This document shows, piece after piece, positions 35,548-47,243 of a DNA stretch of 64,000 nt. Within the stretch, counting starts at the first letter, position 1, and every line of letters begins with the position of its first letter. The position numbers were made by a program, and so were the translations under genes. Source of the stretch: Isoetes taiwanensis (taxonomy: Eukaryota > Streptophyta > Lycopodiopsida > Isoetales > Isoetaceae); NCBI GenBank assembly GCA_021234155.1, contig JAJEKV010000106.1:943002-1007001 (forward strand), written 5' to 3'. The notes below the pieces were generated by a model, which saw nothing but the letters and a program-made list of their open reading frames with translations, searched no databases and was not told where the DNA came from.

Positions 35548-37088
35548 TCCATATTCAAAGCATGCATTCTAGCCTCTGCCATCACTTATGGCGGGGACAT
35601 CCACAGCCAAATTATTAACAGCGAAGGGGAGTCTGATGTTGTCATTGGAACTAATATTTTGAACATGTATGCTAAATGTGGTAGCCTAGAGGAGTCAGGC
35701 AAATCTTTTAACAAATTGCCAAATCCAAACATAGTTCCATACGAGGCAATGATCTCTGGTTACTCCCAACATGATGAAGGCCGTCTTCCCATAAAATGCT
35801 TTGAGGAAATGCAAGACAAAGGGTTAAAGCCAAGCAGAGCCACATTTCTGCGCTGTTTTGAAAGCATGCTGTGGTCTGAGGTCATTGGAGCAAGGCAGGC
35901 TCATCCATGATTTAGATCCTTGACCATCTTGTAGAATCTGATATTGCAGTGGTTAATGCTCTTATTGATATGTATGGAAAGTGTGGTAGCCTTGAGGAGT
36001 CCTGCACAGCCTTTAATGCATTGCCATATCCCAACATGGTGTCTTGGTGCCATAATTGCCACATCAAGGGAGGAATCCAGATAAAGTCATATTCTCGAGC
36101 ATTTTGAAGGCTTGTGCTGGTGTTGGAGCAATACAGCATGGCAGGATTTTTCATGACCACATTATAAAAAATAAATTCGACTCCGAACTTGTTGAGGGGA
36201 GTGTCCTTGTGGATATGTATGCGAAATGTGGAAGATTGGAGGAATCTTGCAAAGCTTCTGGAAGATTATCAAATGAAAATGTTGTTTGTTGGGGTGCACA
36301 TTGCTGGGTATGCGGAACATGATGGTGGTCTTTCTACACTTGACTGTTATGAGAAGATGCAAGAGAAAGGCATAGAGCCAGACAGGGTTACATTTCTGAG
36401 CCTCCTGAAAGCATGTGGATGTATAAGAGACAAAGCATCACATTCTTGAGCATCTTGAGGGCATGTGGCACAATGGGAACCACTATGCAGGGCAGGCTAA
36501 TTGATGGCCAAATTTCTGTGGGCATAAGAAAGATATTGGGGGGAAAATACCCTCATTGAGATGTATGCAAAATGCGGTAGGTTGGAGGAGGCACGCAATA
36601 GTTTTGACAACTTACCATTTTCGAGTGTAGTTTCTTGGAGTGCAATGATTTTAGGATATGGACAACATGGAGAGGGTCTTTCTGCAGTAGATTTTTCTGA
36701 AAGAATGCAGGTAGAAGGCGTAAGGCCTGACAGAATCACACTTCTCTCTCTTATTTTCGCATGTAGTCATTCAGGTCTCATGGGAAGTGGTTATTGGTAT
36801 TTTGGATACATGATTCGATGCCATGGTAGTGTACTGGATATAGAACATTATACATGCTTGGTCGATCTCTTGGGGCGTGCAGGATTCCTAAGAGAAGCAG
36901 AGGATCTTTTGCAATCCTCTGGATCATCTTTTATTTCACGATGGATGGTACTTTTCAATGGATGCCCAATGCACAGGAATATGGAGCTAGCAAGATGGTG
37001 CTTCAATGAACTGGCCCCCCTCCGAAATTTAGAAATGCTCAACTTCAGACGTGGCATAAAAGGCAGCATGGAAATGTGGAGCAAATAA
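35548..37088 (+). pseudogene. PLS-class pentatricopeptide repeat (PPR) pseudogene
   Basis: Organellar RNA-binding PPR repeats run through the region in several frames. SIFKACILASA and NMYAKCGSLEES followed by YEAMISGYSQH lie in the first piece (to 35907). ALIDMYGKCGSLEESC lies at about 35960. VIFSSILKACAGVGAIQHGR and VDMYAKCGRLEES (36056-36322) follow, then EKMQEKGIEPDRVTFLSLLK. MYAKCGRLEEARNSFDN through YTCLVDLLGRAGFLREAEDL (36561-37088) is the last piece. The LVDLLGRAG block is the usual start of the last repeats before the E domain. Frames change at least four times and stops interrupt, so no full protein is made. There are no introns, as is usual for plant PPR genes. Confidence 0.88.
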
Positions 37089-37936
37089 TATAGTGTGTGA
37101 ATAGAAGTGCTTATTCTTTCCATTCGCACAGTCATGTAAGCAGGCATAGATGGAAACATTAGATGCAAAGTGAGTTTTATCTAGATTGACCATGACCTGA
37201 CTGTCATCTTGAGATTTCCAGGGAGCAGGCACAGTGCATAATAGTCGTCATACTCAACGACAATCACGGGCATGTCATGGAAAAACTCAATAGGGCTTCA
37301 AATTTGGATGTCGATATGTGATGTGCCAAATATTCTGACAAGATTGATAGTCATTGACTCTAGACAATCATCTTTTGTCCTTGGAACTTATGGATAAAAA
37401 TATCAGTAGCACCTCTTGCATATCAAGTCAATTACAGAATCCCTTAGCAATAAGAAAAGTTTCAGTACATAAGGACTTATAGGTTTAGGTATCAGTATGG
37501 CACTGAAAACTGCATCAAGTGGGATATATTTGTAATCTTGGCCGAACAGTCTTATGAGTTTGAGCTTTTGAAGCCATGCTAATCCTATAAGTAGCTTATG
37601 CTGCACCAAGTGATTTATAGAGGAATATGTAATGTGCGTTCCCTTATAATTCGTTCCCTTATAATTCACAGTGGACTCACCAAAGTGGAATGCAGGCAGA
37701 ATGAACATCAATGTAGACCTTGGCCTATGGATGTTGGAATTTTATGTCAGGCTAAGGATAGATAGATAGGAGGAAGATAGAAAAGATTGCTTTACCCTAC
37801 AAACTCAACTCAAGCATGGGACCCGGGTGTTGCCAACGTTTAAGAAACAAGAAAGACCAGTAAAATTCTTACCACTTAAATGCCCGCCCTTACAGAGAAT
37901 AAATGAGAATCTATGCACACATGAAAGAAGATTTTA

Positions 37937-38076
37937 CTTGCCAAAGTGACCTGATTGGCTTCAAGGTTAATTCATTGAGTCTCCTTGCCAAAGTGACCTG
38001 ATTGGCTTCAACATTAATTCATTGAAACTTGCCAAAGTGACCTGATTGATTTTAAGATTAATTCATTGAGTTTCCT
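37937..38076. repeat. Tandem repeat, three ~45-bp units
   Basis: CTTGCCAAAGTGACCTGATT starts at 37937, 37984 and 38028, each followed by TTAATTCATTGA. Confidence 0.93.
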
Positions 38077-38296
38077 TGCGGTGATGTTTTGTTTGTAATT
38101 GAAGTTATCATTGCTTAATAGCTTGGTAACTATTGTCCTTAAGAGTAATCTCGATAATTATAGGATATAGAGCTAGGTACGAATTTGATAGGTTCGAGAT
38201 TGCAGAAATGGTATCTAACCTTAAACAGACAATGAAAGCAGTTGTAATGCCGTACAAATTCTACCTCCTATTTCTATGTGGTTGTATTTGCAGCAT

Positions 38297-38397
38297 ACAA
38301 CTTGGAGTTCTACACGGACATACAATGACTTACATTCTAGAAAATACAACTTGGAGTTCTACAAGGACATACACTGACTTACACTCTAGAAAATACA
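38297..38397. repeat. Tandem duplication, two ~49-bp units
   Basis: ACAACTTGGAGTTCTACA, GGACATACA and CTAGAAAATACA recur head to tail. Confidence 0.93.
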
Positions 38398-38983
38398 GGC
38401 CAGTGTATGAAGTTGCGAGTTAATATTTTTCCTTATCCAGGCTTACATTTAATATTATTGGCTTCATAGAACTTACAAAGAGTTATGTGGTTATTGAAGA
38501 CTATTCATTATTCTACTTTAACATGCTTAGAAATTTAATTCGCAAGGGTATTGCATCATTCCCTCTAACTATAAGCTAGAGATTGTGCAAATGATTACAT
38601 CTTAAACTTAAGCTACTGGAATCCAACAACACATCTAGGCTATAAGTTATCACTCAAGCATTCTTACATCATATTGATACCATTCTTACACCATATCAAT
38701 GAAATTTCAAATTAGCACTCTTGGTCTTGGTCATCCACTGGTCCAAACTTAAAACATAGAAATTGCATTTGCCGCGCACCCCACCATCAATGCTCATATA
38801 TGGCTATGATCTCTAAAGGTGTCATATCTAGGTCTTGGAATTGTTGTTGATGCTTTAGAACATAAAAACAACAAATAACACCTCTTCCTACAAAGCATAT
38901 AAAGCTGCAGGCAAAAAGAATAATAAAAATCTCATGTCAGGAATCTCAAGTCATTAGCACCATGCTAGAAATAGGCTTGGTCC

Positions 38984-39072
38984 ATGCACAATTCATAAAC
39001 AAAGGAAAATAAAACAACACAAAACAAAACCCCCGTTGCACCGAAGGGCAACCCTCCATGCGCAGCACCTTG
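38984..39072 (-). repeat. Dispersed repeat, copy B
   Basis: On the minus strand it carries ACAAGGTGCTGCGCATGGAG, GGTTGCCC and TTTGTTTATGAATTG, matching 11852-12006. Confidence 0.75.
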
Positions 39073-39074
39073 TT

Positions 39075-39503
39075 TATTTTGTGAGGTCGTTGGGTTTTGT
39101 GCCAGGGAATGCCGCATGTTACGCCGGATGCGGCGTTCCATTCCAATTTCCCTCCCCCTTGCGGGACGCAGGCTGGCAGGATTGAATGAGGACATCGCAG
39201 ATCTCGAAGAACGAAGGCGCCGGAATTGAATGGCAAAATTTGAAATTGAATGGCAGTATACGAAATTGGGTCGGCTCCGTTCTATCCTCCTCCGTTTCAT
39301 GCTTTGGCGCCTTCGTTCTCATTTCTGGCGCCTTCTTCTCATTTCTGGCAAAACGTTCTCAGAGTTGGGCTTTTCTTAATCATTACTACGGCTTCCAGAG
39401 AAAGAGATCTGCCCGTTTCGTCTGGTTCAGCACAATCTGTTGTCAAAATAATGCTTCTTGCAGAGCACAAAGCATTGCCTCGATTTCTCTTTAGCACAAT
39501 ATA
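39075..39503 (+). repeat. Duplicated segment, left copy
   Basis: It begins TTTGTGAGGT and contains GCATGTTACGCCGGATGCGG, GGCGCCGGAATTGAATGGCA and repeated CTCATTTCTGG phrases. The same order is found at 46763-47243. No clear protein reads through either copy. Confidence 0.9.
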
Positions 39504-39654
39504 GTTGCAGAACCCATACCAAGTTCGTGAAAAAGATTGAAGGGTTTTACAGAGCATTCCAGAAGGATTAAACCAAAACCTGGTAAGAATGCATGATTGC
39601 CGCTTTTGAAACGAATAGCAAAGTTTAAGAATCCTCTGCTTCCTAACCTGGGCG

Positions 39655-39861
39655 AACGATTTGGATATAATGGACAGGTTGGCAGATTCTGGAGCTAAAC
39701 GGGTCCATTCTTGCAAAGGTAAACTGAGCTGAGTGTTCATATTCGCATCATATTCCCTTGCACAAGACATCTGTATAAAGTATCTGTATAAACGATTTGG
39801 ATATAATGGACAGATTGGCAAATTCTGGAGCTAAACGGGTCCATTCTTGCAAAGATAAGCT
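39655..39861. repeat. Tandem duplication, two units 136 bp apart
   Basis: AACGATTTGGATATAATGGA starts at 39655 and 39791. Both copies continue through GGAGCTAAACGGGTCCATTC to GAGTGTTCATATTCGC. The central phrase occurs a third time at 47287, after the right copy of the duplicated segment. Confidence 0.92.
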
Positions 39862-40668
39862 GAGCTGAGTGTTCATATTCGCTGAGTTGAATTTGTAACC
39901 TGAAAAATCAAAAAGATGGGTTTTCTGTTAATGATTCTGGTATAACAGCAGTGCACATGTTAAGGACGGTAATGTTAGAATCGTAACTTCCACCTTTTGC
40001 AAAAAGAAGAAGTAGTTAAAATTTTGCATATATGATCCAAAGCCCTGGTATACATAGTTGTGAATACAATAGTATGCAGATCATGGAATCCTTCCATAAA
40101 ATATGGAACAGTAAATATGCAGGTTCTGGCTTTATAAACAGATAGTATAATTCGTTTAAAGATAATGATGAAGGGTTTAGGGTTTGAACAGGCTTGGATT
40201 AAGGCAGGCTTGGATTAATTGAGGCAGTTGTTTTGGAGCAAGCGAGTGGTTTTGTGGAAGAGTTGCAAGAGGTGAGCCCCTATTGGTGTTTCCGGATTGT
40301 GGACGTTTCACCATAGCAATTCAAGCTTTAATAACATGGGCATGAAGGCGGATTTACTGAGTGTGCCATTGAATGCCACAGAAGCTCGACCATTCCTGAC
40401 TTGCAAGCTATGATAGCTATTATTGTAATGATTTTATACCCACCTGACCGGACTACCTGCTGTAAAGTTTAGGATTGCAGCTTTGCTGGTTGATTCATTC
40501 ACAGGCCAGATCTAAGGTTTGCAACATGTAAAATGAACCAGCAGTGCGCATTACTGGCAAAAGCCTTTTCATTGGTGAAGCCAGGTTCACGAACTATGAA
40601 TGTGGCAAGCAAGCTTTGTATTAACGGCCCTGATTAACGGCCCTGATTAACTTGGGAGTGGCTGCAAA
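39862..40668. other. No recognisable gene
   Basis: No protein recognised. A short duplication, ACGGCCCTGATTA, lies at about 40624-40650. Confidence 0.45.
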
Positions 40669-41420
40669 TTGGAAACCACTAAAACTTCTCCTGAATTACA
40701 AAATATAGCATGCAAAGTTGAAAGTGATATGGAGGTAGATGAAGCATTTGGTCCTCATAAACAAAGTGGTTGCTTATCCATGCCTTCAATTCCCTCTATT
40801 GAAGAGCATGGAGGTGACAGCAAACCATTTTCAGTTGACTCATTAGGGTCTGTGTTGCCCATTATAAGCTCACCTGAAAAGAAGTCAGCAACTAGGAGCA
40901 AGCGCATGAGAAGTCCAGGTTGGACAGGTTTGCTGCAGCAGAAGTCAGAGGAGTGTGATATACAAAAAGTAGAAACAACAGAGCTGACAGAGAACTCTGA
41001 AGGTGGCGTATCTGAAAAGAAGCACGAAAAGTGGATCAAATTATCTGACTGTGGAAAAGGTACGAGCAATTCAATTCTTTTAACTCTTAGAAATTTACCT
41101 GTATGAATTTTCAATAGAAATAATACCAAAAAACTGCAGGTTCAACAATTGGGCCAGTTACGCGTCTTCGAGCCAAATTCCCACTTTCAGAAGGTGCACC
41201 TGAGAAACCTACAAAAGTAGCATGTAATAGGACTAAGAGAAGATCCCATAAACTTGCCAACCCAATAGATGGCGACGAAGGGGAGGAGTCATACACCTGC
41301 AGTATTGATGGATGCTATATGAAGTTTGTGGCTCAGAAAGATCTACTGCTGCATAAACGTAATATCTGCACTTACCAGAGCTGTGGGAAGCAACTTTGTT
41401 CGCACGTTTCGACAAACTAA
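40669..41420 (+). pseudogene. REF6/ELF6-like JmjC demethylase C-terminal remnant
   Basis: Two exons are readable. The first (to 41058, donor GTACGA) is a low-complexity Ser/Glu-rich stretch. The second (41140-41420, acceptor TGCAG) joins in frame and reads STIGPVTRLRAKF, then ESYTCSIDGCYMKFVAQKDL, LLHKRNIC and QSCGKQLCSH, then TAA. C-x4-C...HKRNIC...CGK is the start of the four-finger C2H2 array at the C-terminus of plant REF6-type H3K27 demethylases, which reads DNA sequence. Here only one full finger (CSIDGC...LLLHKRNIC) and the first half of the second remain. The JmjC catalytic part is not upstream in the window. The frame begins with TTG at 40669, so the true start is elsewhere or lost. 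Confidence 0.7.
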
Positions 41421-41926
41421 TGAAGAAAGAAGTGAGCTACTGTCCACCCTAAACGCTCTGCTTATTAGGGCTTATTTGGGCAGTTTCGTGTTGGGCATCC
41501 ATTAGCATTCTGAAGTATGTTGACTATTTGTGAACCTTGTGCTATATGAGTAGTATGTGGATTCAAGGAATTGCATGTGAATTGAACTGTGGTAAAAACA
41601 AGTCTGCTCTAATGGAGATGAAACTTAATGGATTGGAGCAGCGGTGTATGCTTAAAGTAATAGAGCCTTCAGATATTTTATGGTATGTCTATATTCTGTA
41701 TGCTTCACGACCATTATGTTTTGCACCAATGCCTTTAGAAAATCATGTTTCTAATAGTTAGATATGACTCCAATATATAGTACTGGTTTAGGTTGTGGTA
41801 GTGCATGGTTAGAAGTCTATCTGGCTTAATATTTAAACTGCAGCAACTGCTAATAATACAGTAGATACAAGGAATGCATTAATCCAACCTTTTATTTCTT
41901 GGGTGTTTCTGGTTGCAAAATGCTAG
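41421..41926. other. No recognisable gene
   Basis: No recognised coding sequence between the REF6-like and S28-like remnants. Confidence 0.4.
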
Positions 41927-42189
41927 GATGAGCGTGGGTTTCCTCAAAGATATTATGAGTTTCTGGACTACTTTGATGCTCCTCATGGACCAATATTTTT
42001 GAATATTTGCGGAGAATCTACTTGCCATGGAATTAAAGCTTTTCTTCTTCTTTGCAGGGTACTTGCCAAGAAGTTGAACGCATGCCTTGAGCATCGTTAC
42101 TATGGAAAAAGCATGCGCTTCATGAATTTGACAGCAGAGAACTTGAAATACCGCTGATTAAAGCAAGCTATGTTTGACTTGGCATTTTA
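41927..42189 (+). pseudogene. S28 serine carboxypeptidase remnant
   Basis: 41927-42037 reads FPQRYYEFLDYFDAPHGPIF, then LNICGESTCHGIK. After a TTTGCAG acceptor, 42058-42156 reads VLAKKLNACLEHRYYGKSMRF, then LTAENLKYR, then TGA; the frame then goes on LKQAMFDLAF. CGES...GI, LAKK, LEHRYYGKS and the KQA-x-FDLA helix are the ordered blocks of the N-terminal half of lysosomal/vacuolar Pro-Xaa-type S28 peptidases. No GT donor follows GIK, three codons seem missing before LEHRYYG, and the catalytic Ser region is absent, so this is a pseudogene. Confidence 0.72.
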
Positions 42190-44407
42190 AAATGCTTTTA
42201 CCAGGTGTGTATTAATGTTATCTCAGCCTCAAATTTTGGTTTTCGGAGTTGGAAATGATGTAAAATTGTTGAAAGGCCTTATAGATCTCATTTAAGTAAA
42301 AAATACATCAGTGGGATGCAAAATAAATGGTTTATGGCATTTTGTATTCTGGAGCATTGAGTGGATGGTTAGGCTGAAATTTTCTTTTTCTGCATTTGAC
42401 AGGTTGATACCTAGATAATCTTGAGTTATGTTCATACATGATATTGAACATGAACCTGCATGGCCACCGATGAAATGGGATGGTGCATCTTGACTTCCCA
42501 CATATGTTACTGATTTTATGCACCATATCTTACTGATTAGGATCACCAAAATGACAGATTTCATAAACTTTTTCCTTTCCTTTGAACCAGCAAAGATATG
42601 AAGCTTCCAACATCAAATTATTTCTATAGCTGCATCTGTAACTATGAAGATTCAAGCATCTTATCTTAATTTTTAGAGTATCGGAAGTTGCACCATGAAA
42701 CAACAGCGTTAGTGTTAGAAGTGTTTTTGGCCTTTGTTTATGGGGATTCTACTTGCCAAGAAAGGTATTATTTCATTTCAAATTTCATTCACATAAAATG
42801 TTTGTTTATGATCTCTGCCTTTTTCCTGGCTTGATTTCCTTTATCTCTTTAGGGATATAGAAAATTGAATTTATCCTGCTATTAATCATGTACAATTTCT
42901 GCTTCCCTTTAGCTTTAGAAGCAAACATTAAAAGTTATTGCCTTTGCTTCCTATATTCTATGCTTCTTATGGACAATGCTCTTCTAACATGTATCTTTTG
43001 CCTGCTGCCTCAACCTTAATATCTTTTTCTTTTGATTCTTCTAGATTATGAAGGCCCAATATGGCACCTTGGGTTACCCACAAGCATTATATCCTTCCCG
43101 TTCCAAATTTGTAGCTATGCCCATTCTACACAATCCACTCTGCAGCCATCCAAAGGCAGTATGCACCAAGTTCTTGGGAGGTTGATTCACATGTGATAAG
43201 GCAACAGAGAACTGCAAATAGCAATAGATTAAATGGCTAGGTTATAGTTTGTTCTGCCTGAATAAAACTCAGTTTTGCAATGCATGCAGATAAACTACAA
43301 AGTATTGTTGGTATTCTAAACATAGTATTATTATTTTTACATGGTTATGCAGATAGAAAGTGCACATCTTAAGATCTCTGTTTCAGAATTAGAAGAAATT
43401 TGTTTGATTCGCTTAATTGAAGTCCGTGATACATGTAAAAAAGTTCATATTGAACTTCTACTGTTTGCATTTGTAATGTTTTAAGAAAAGTCATGCTATT
43501 TTGCTTATTATGTTTACAATCTGCAAGCTGGGTGAAATCTTAATGTTGGTATCATCGTGTGCCTGTATCTTCAAGACTTTAGAGCCAAACATGCAATGTG
43601 TTATTGATTGCAACAAATTGATCCACTCTCAAATTCTTATTTTTCAGTCTCATTCATCTTTAAGTATATCATGTAAAGCCAACTTGGGTAACATAGAATT
43701 CAAATAAGTTGTCTTATTGCAAGGGCTTTGGTTTTGCAGTGATTTTGCTGTGGAGGTCCAAACCCCCTGGCTCCGGGCAAAAGATCACTGGCCATAGCAA
43801 TAGATAACTGGCAAGGCCTGGTCGCCTGTTTTGGTCAGGCTCACAGCATATCTACATGTTCTGTCCTTTGCAGATCTTGCACCATTGATACTCGCATTTG
43901 GTTCAGGATTTTGGCTTAGTTTAGAGGGTCATGAATAGTTCAGGCTTTCGACTTGGTGTGATTTTGGTTCAGGGTTTCGTGCGGCTACAACAAATCCGCA
44001 AGAAACCTTGCGGCTTTGATGAGGCTGTTGGCAGCCTCGAAGTTCGACTCCTCCAGCCTCGCTTACTGTTGACCAGAGCTTCTGGCTTGTGTGGTTGCTT
44101 TGTGACAGACGTTCAGGCCTTTTTTAGTTTGTGGAGATAAAATATCATGTTTTTGGATTGTGAATATGTTTCTGTATGGTGTTTAATTGCCCATATTTGC
44201 ACCATTGGAGCGTGCACGTCAAATTTTGATCAAAAATTCGTTCGCCCTTGATCTGGCATAAATATAAGAATATTCTTCAAATCAATGCTCAAATATATCA
44301 TGCCACAAACTTTAGGACAATATCATCAAATTTGTAATTTTAAAATTTAAATTGCATATAGTATACTTAACTTACATTACAATTTTGCAAGACTACCCAA
44401 TTATATT
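42190..44407. other. No recognisable gene
   Basis: AT-rich sequence with no protein recognised. Further S28 exons were looked for and not found. Confidence 0.4.
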
Positions 44408-46339
44408 ATGCACTTTGTCTCTCCACCAGTCCCTCCACAGAGGGGGATGTCATCATGGGGGAAGGCAGCAGATTTAGATGGCATGCAGGCAGAGCTTCTG
44501 AAATGGGCTGGGCCTCCACTGGTGCCTGTTCTCACGGCATTGTTCAATAAAGCATTGCGAGAAGGCTTCCCTACGCAATGGACCACCAGTAGAGTAGTGC
44601 CCATATACAAAGCAGGGGACCCTCAATGTCCGGCCAACTACCATACTATTATGGTCAGCTCTCTCTTTGCAAAGCTATTGGCTGGCATCCTTGAGCAGCG
44701 GCTGACAATATGGGCAGAGGAAACGGAGGTGCGAGCTCTTACATAGGCAGGCTTTCGGCCCAGACATTCCACCATTGATCATATCTTCACTCTGCGCACA
44801 TTGATTGAAGATAGCAGAATCGCCGCAGAACCACATGCATTTGTTGTTTCGTGGATTTTGCAAAGGCATTCGACCACGATTACCCGCGCAATAAGCTATG
44901 GGGGACAGATTGCGGCGGTAGGGGACCCCCTAGACTTGCGAGAATCACGAGATATAGGCTTCGTGCGAGGCATGCTCGGTCGTATCACATCGGCAGCACC
45001 CGGATGACCGGTAGCATTGGAGTGCGTCGGGGTTGCCCCCTCTCCCCACACTCTTTGGCCCGTACATTGATCGGTTGGAAGATTGGCTCTCGAGCATGGG
45101 GGTGCGGGCACATATCATGCATCACACAATCCGGCAACTCATATATCTTTGGACGATGTCAACCTCATGGCCTATACCCCGGAGGACATGCAACGTCACC
45201 GGATGCTCTTGACACTTTTGCCAATTCACCGGCATGCGAAGTTAACTTGGCCAAAATTAGGTGCTTAGTTGCATCATCCCGTCGACCAAGGCTTCCCACA
45301 TTCACTTACCGGGGGCAAGAGGTAGAGGTGGCTCCGACCTACAAGTACTTGGGGATTGAGTTCTCAACTAACCACCCATTGGGATGTGGCTATCGGGTTG
45401 CGGGGTCACCTGCGGGTTGGAAAGCACTATATGCCATGCGTAACAACAACCACAAGGCGAGTTGTATGCCCGGGTCACCAATCACATTTGTTTCGGGCCT
45501 TGGTTGAGCCGGCCCTTTTGTATGGGGCGTAGTGTGGGGTCCGTGATATCCCTCAACACCGGAATGACCTCGAAAGCAGGTGCGTAAGGCCTTCTTGGCA
45601 CGGGCCCCGGGGTGAAGTCCACGCCCGCACTGCATCCTACTCGTGAGACGTGCTTCTTACCCCATTCAACGGGCTGCATTGGAACGCCATATCGTTTACT
45701 TCCAAAAGGTGGTCGCTATGGCTGATACACCGCCCCGCCTTTGCTTTTGCCCACGGCAATGGGTCCCCAACGCCCGAAATCCTGGCTGGAAAGACAAGCG
45801 TGCCTCGGTGGTTCTCACGGTGGGGTGTGCAGGCAAACAGATGCGTCCAGGTCAGGACAAAGAAAGATCGCGAGGCACTTAAACTATACCTTGATGCTAC
45901 TTTCCTTCGCAAGCTGTGGGATGCAGAGGCTCTGACGCATGTTAAGCTGGCACACTATCAGCAGCAAGTCAATCCTAGGCTCACAAGAGGCCCACACCAA
46001 TACTTGTACACCCAGCTACCCATGAAGAAACGCAGGCTTATAGCTTCCATTCGCACGGGGGCACATCGCCTCCGCATTGAAACAGGGCGTTGGGCTCGTG
46101 AAGCACGAGAGCAAAGGCTTTGCCAGTGTTGCCACCAGGGCGCGATTGAGGATGAATGTCATGCCCTCCAGACCTGCCCAGCATTTGCCCATATCCGAGA
46201 GCGATATGTTCGATTACTAGTGCCTGGCCAGCCGTTGCATCAGTTATTGACTACGGCGTCAGTGGGTTTGTTGGGGTCATACCTCCAGGAGGTTATGGAT
46301 GCACAGACTCGTTTGTGTCCTACGGGACGGTATTGAACT
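44408..46339 (+). pseudogene. LINE reverse transcriptase, multiply frameshifted
   Basis: This is a non-LTR retrotransposon ORF2 without its endonuclease part. Ordered pieces are as follows. GKAADLDGMQAELLKWAGPP and PIYKAGDP open the RT. AGFRPRHSTIDHIFTLRTLI follows an in-frame TAG at 44742. VDFAKAFDHDYP carries the first catalytic Asp. GSIGVRRGCPLSP is the conserved turn. LDDVNLMAYTPEDMQ holds the catalytic Asp pair, with Leu where Ala is usual. YKYLGIEFS is the last RT block. The C-terminal domain ends with CQCCHQGAIEDECHALQTCP, a C-x2-C...H...C zinc motif. At least four frame changes are needed, so it is dead. The 3' UTR and the (TATTC) tail follow. Confidence 0.9.
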
Positions 46340-46505
46340 GTCCTATGCAATTGTACAGTGTGCCAGCAGGCTTATTACTGCTAAGGTTTTTCCCTCGAAA
46401 ACCCTTCGGGGCGGGGGTTTTTTAATCCTGTCAGTAATATGCTTGCTGCTCTCTTTTTTGTTTGGGTCCCATAGGCCAATTGGTCTCCGTGGACGCTAAA
46501 AACCC
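46340..46505 (+). mobile_element. LINE 3' UTR
   Basis: It runs from the end of the zinc-knuckle ORF to the (TATTC) tail. It holds a hairpin-prone block with AAAACCCTTCGGGGCGGGGG followed by TTTTTTAATCC. A related block occurs alone at about 21080-21117. Confidence 0.7.
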
Positions 46506-46545
46506 TATTCTATTCTATTCTATTCTATTCTATTCTATTCTATTC
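46506..46545 (+). repeat. (TATTC)8 microsatellite, LINE 3' tail
   Basis: Eight perfect TATTC units follow GACGCTAAAAACCC. The position fits a LINE that ends in a simple repeat instead of poly-A. Confidence 0.9.
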
Positions 46546-46548
46546 TTA

Positions 46549-46731
46549 TCTACACACTCTATTAAATATATTCCAAGACAACCATGTCAAGCACCCTCTA
46601 TGTCTTAGCATTCCATTCATCTTCATTACATTGCACCTGCAAAATATAACCCTAGCCCCATATGTCCATGACTAACTCTAATCCCATGCGTCCATGACTA
46701 ATGCCCGGCATCGCCGGGCACGCGTTTCTAG
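46549..46731 (+). mobile_element. Mini-Helitron (183 bp), non-autonomous
   Basis: The 3' end is seen directly: a perfect 7-bp hairpin GCCCGGC-ATC-GCCGGGC (46703-46719), 8 bases, then CTAG (46728-46731) followed by T. This is the Helitron terminus. The likely 5' end is TCTACACACTCTATTAAATA at 46549, preceded by A, so the insertion is between A and T as expected. It has no coding capacity. The 5' boundary is inferred. Confidence 0.7.
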
Positions 46732-46760
46732 TACAACATATATTTTCTTATCTTCTTTTT

Positions 46761-47243
46761 TATTTTGTGAGGTGGTTGAAGTTTGTGCCAGGGAACGCCG
46801 CATGTTACGCCGGATGCGGCGTTCCCTTTCAATTTGCCTCCCCCTTGCGGGACGCAAGCTGGCCGAATTGAATGAGGACATTGCAGATCTTTAAGAACGA
46901 AGGCGCCGGAATTGAATGGCAAAATTTGAGATTGAAGGTGCAGTATACGAAATTAAAATTGGGTCGGCTCCATTCTATCCTCCTCCGTGTCATCCTTGGC
47001 GTCTTCGTTCTCATTTCTGGCGCCTTCTTCTCATTTCTGGCAAACGTTCTCATTTCTGGTGCCCTTCTTCTCATTTCTGGAAAACGTTCTCAGAGTTGGG
47101 CTTTTCTTAATCGTTACTACAGCTTTCAGAGAAAAAGATCTGCCCGTATTCGTCCGGTTCAGCACAACTGAGTCTGTTGTCGAAATACTGCTTCTTGCAG
47201 AGCGCAAAGCACTGCCACGGTTCCCATTTCTCTTTAGCATACA
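46761..47243 (+). repeat. Duplicated segment, right copy
   Basis: Same order of blocks as 39075-39503 (GCATGTTACGCCGGATGCGG, GGCGCCGGAATTGAATGGCA, CTCATTTCTGG phrases). The phrase GGCAGATTCTGGAGCTAAAC follows at 47279, as it also does after the left copy. Confidence 0.9.

Larger units (their letters stand above)
37089..38979. other. No recognisable gene
   Basis: No protein recognised. A 102-codon minus-strand frame at 37711-37403 is open but unlike anything I know. The region holds the tandem repeats listed at 37937 and 38297. Confidence 0.45.

Noticed and set aside
37403-37711. 102-codon minus-strand frame as a gene
   Set aside because: No recognisable domain, contains a short internal duplication, and no supporting exon structure.
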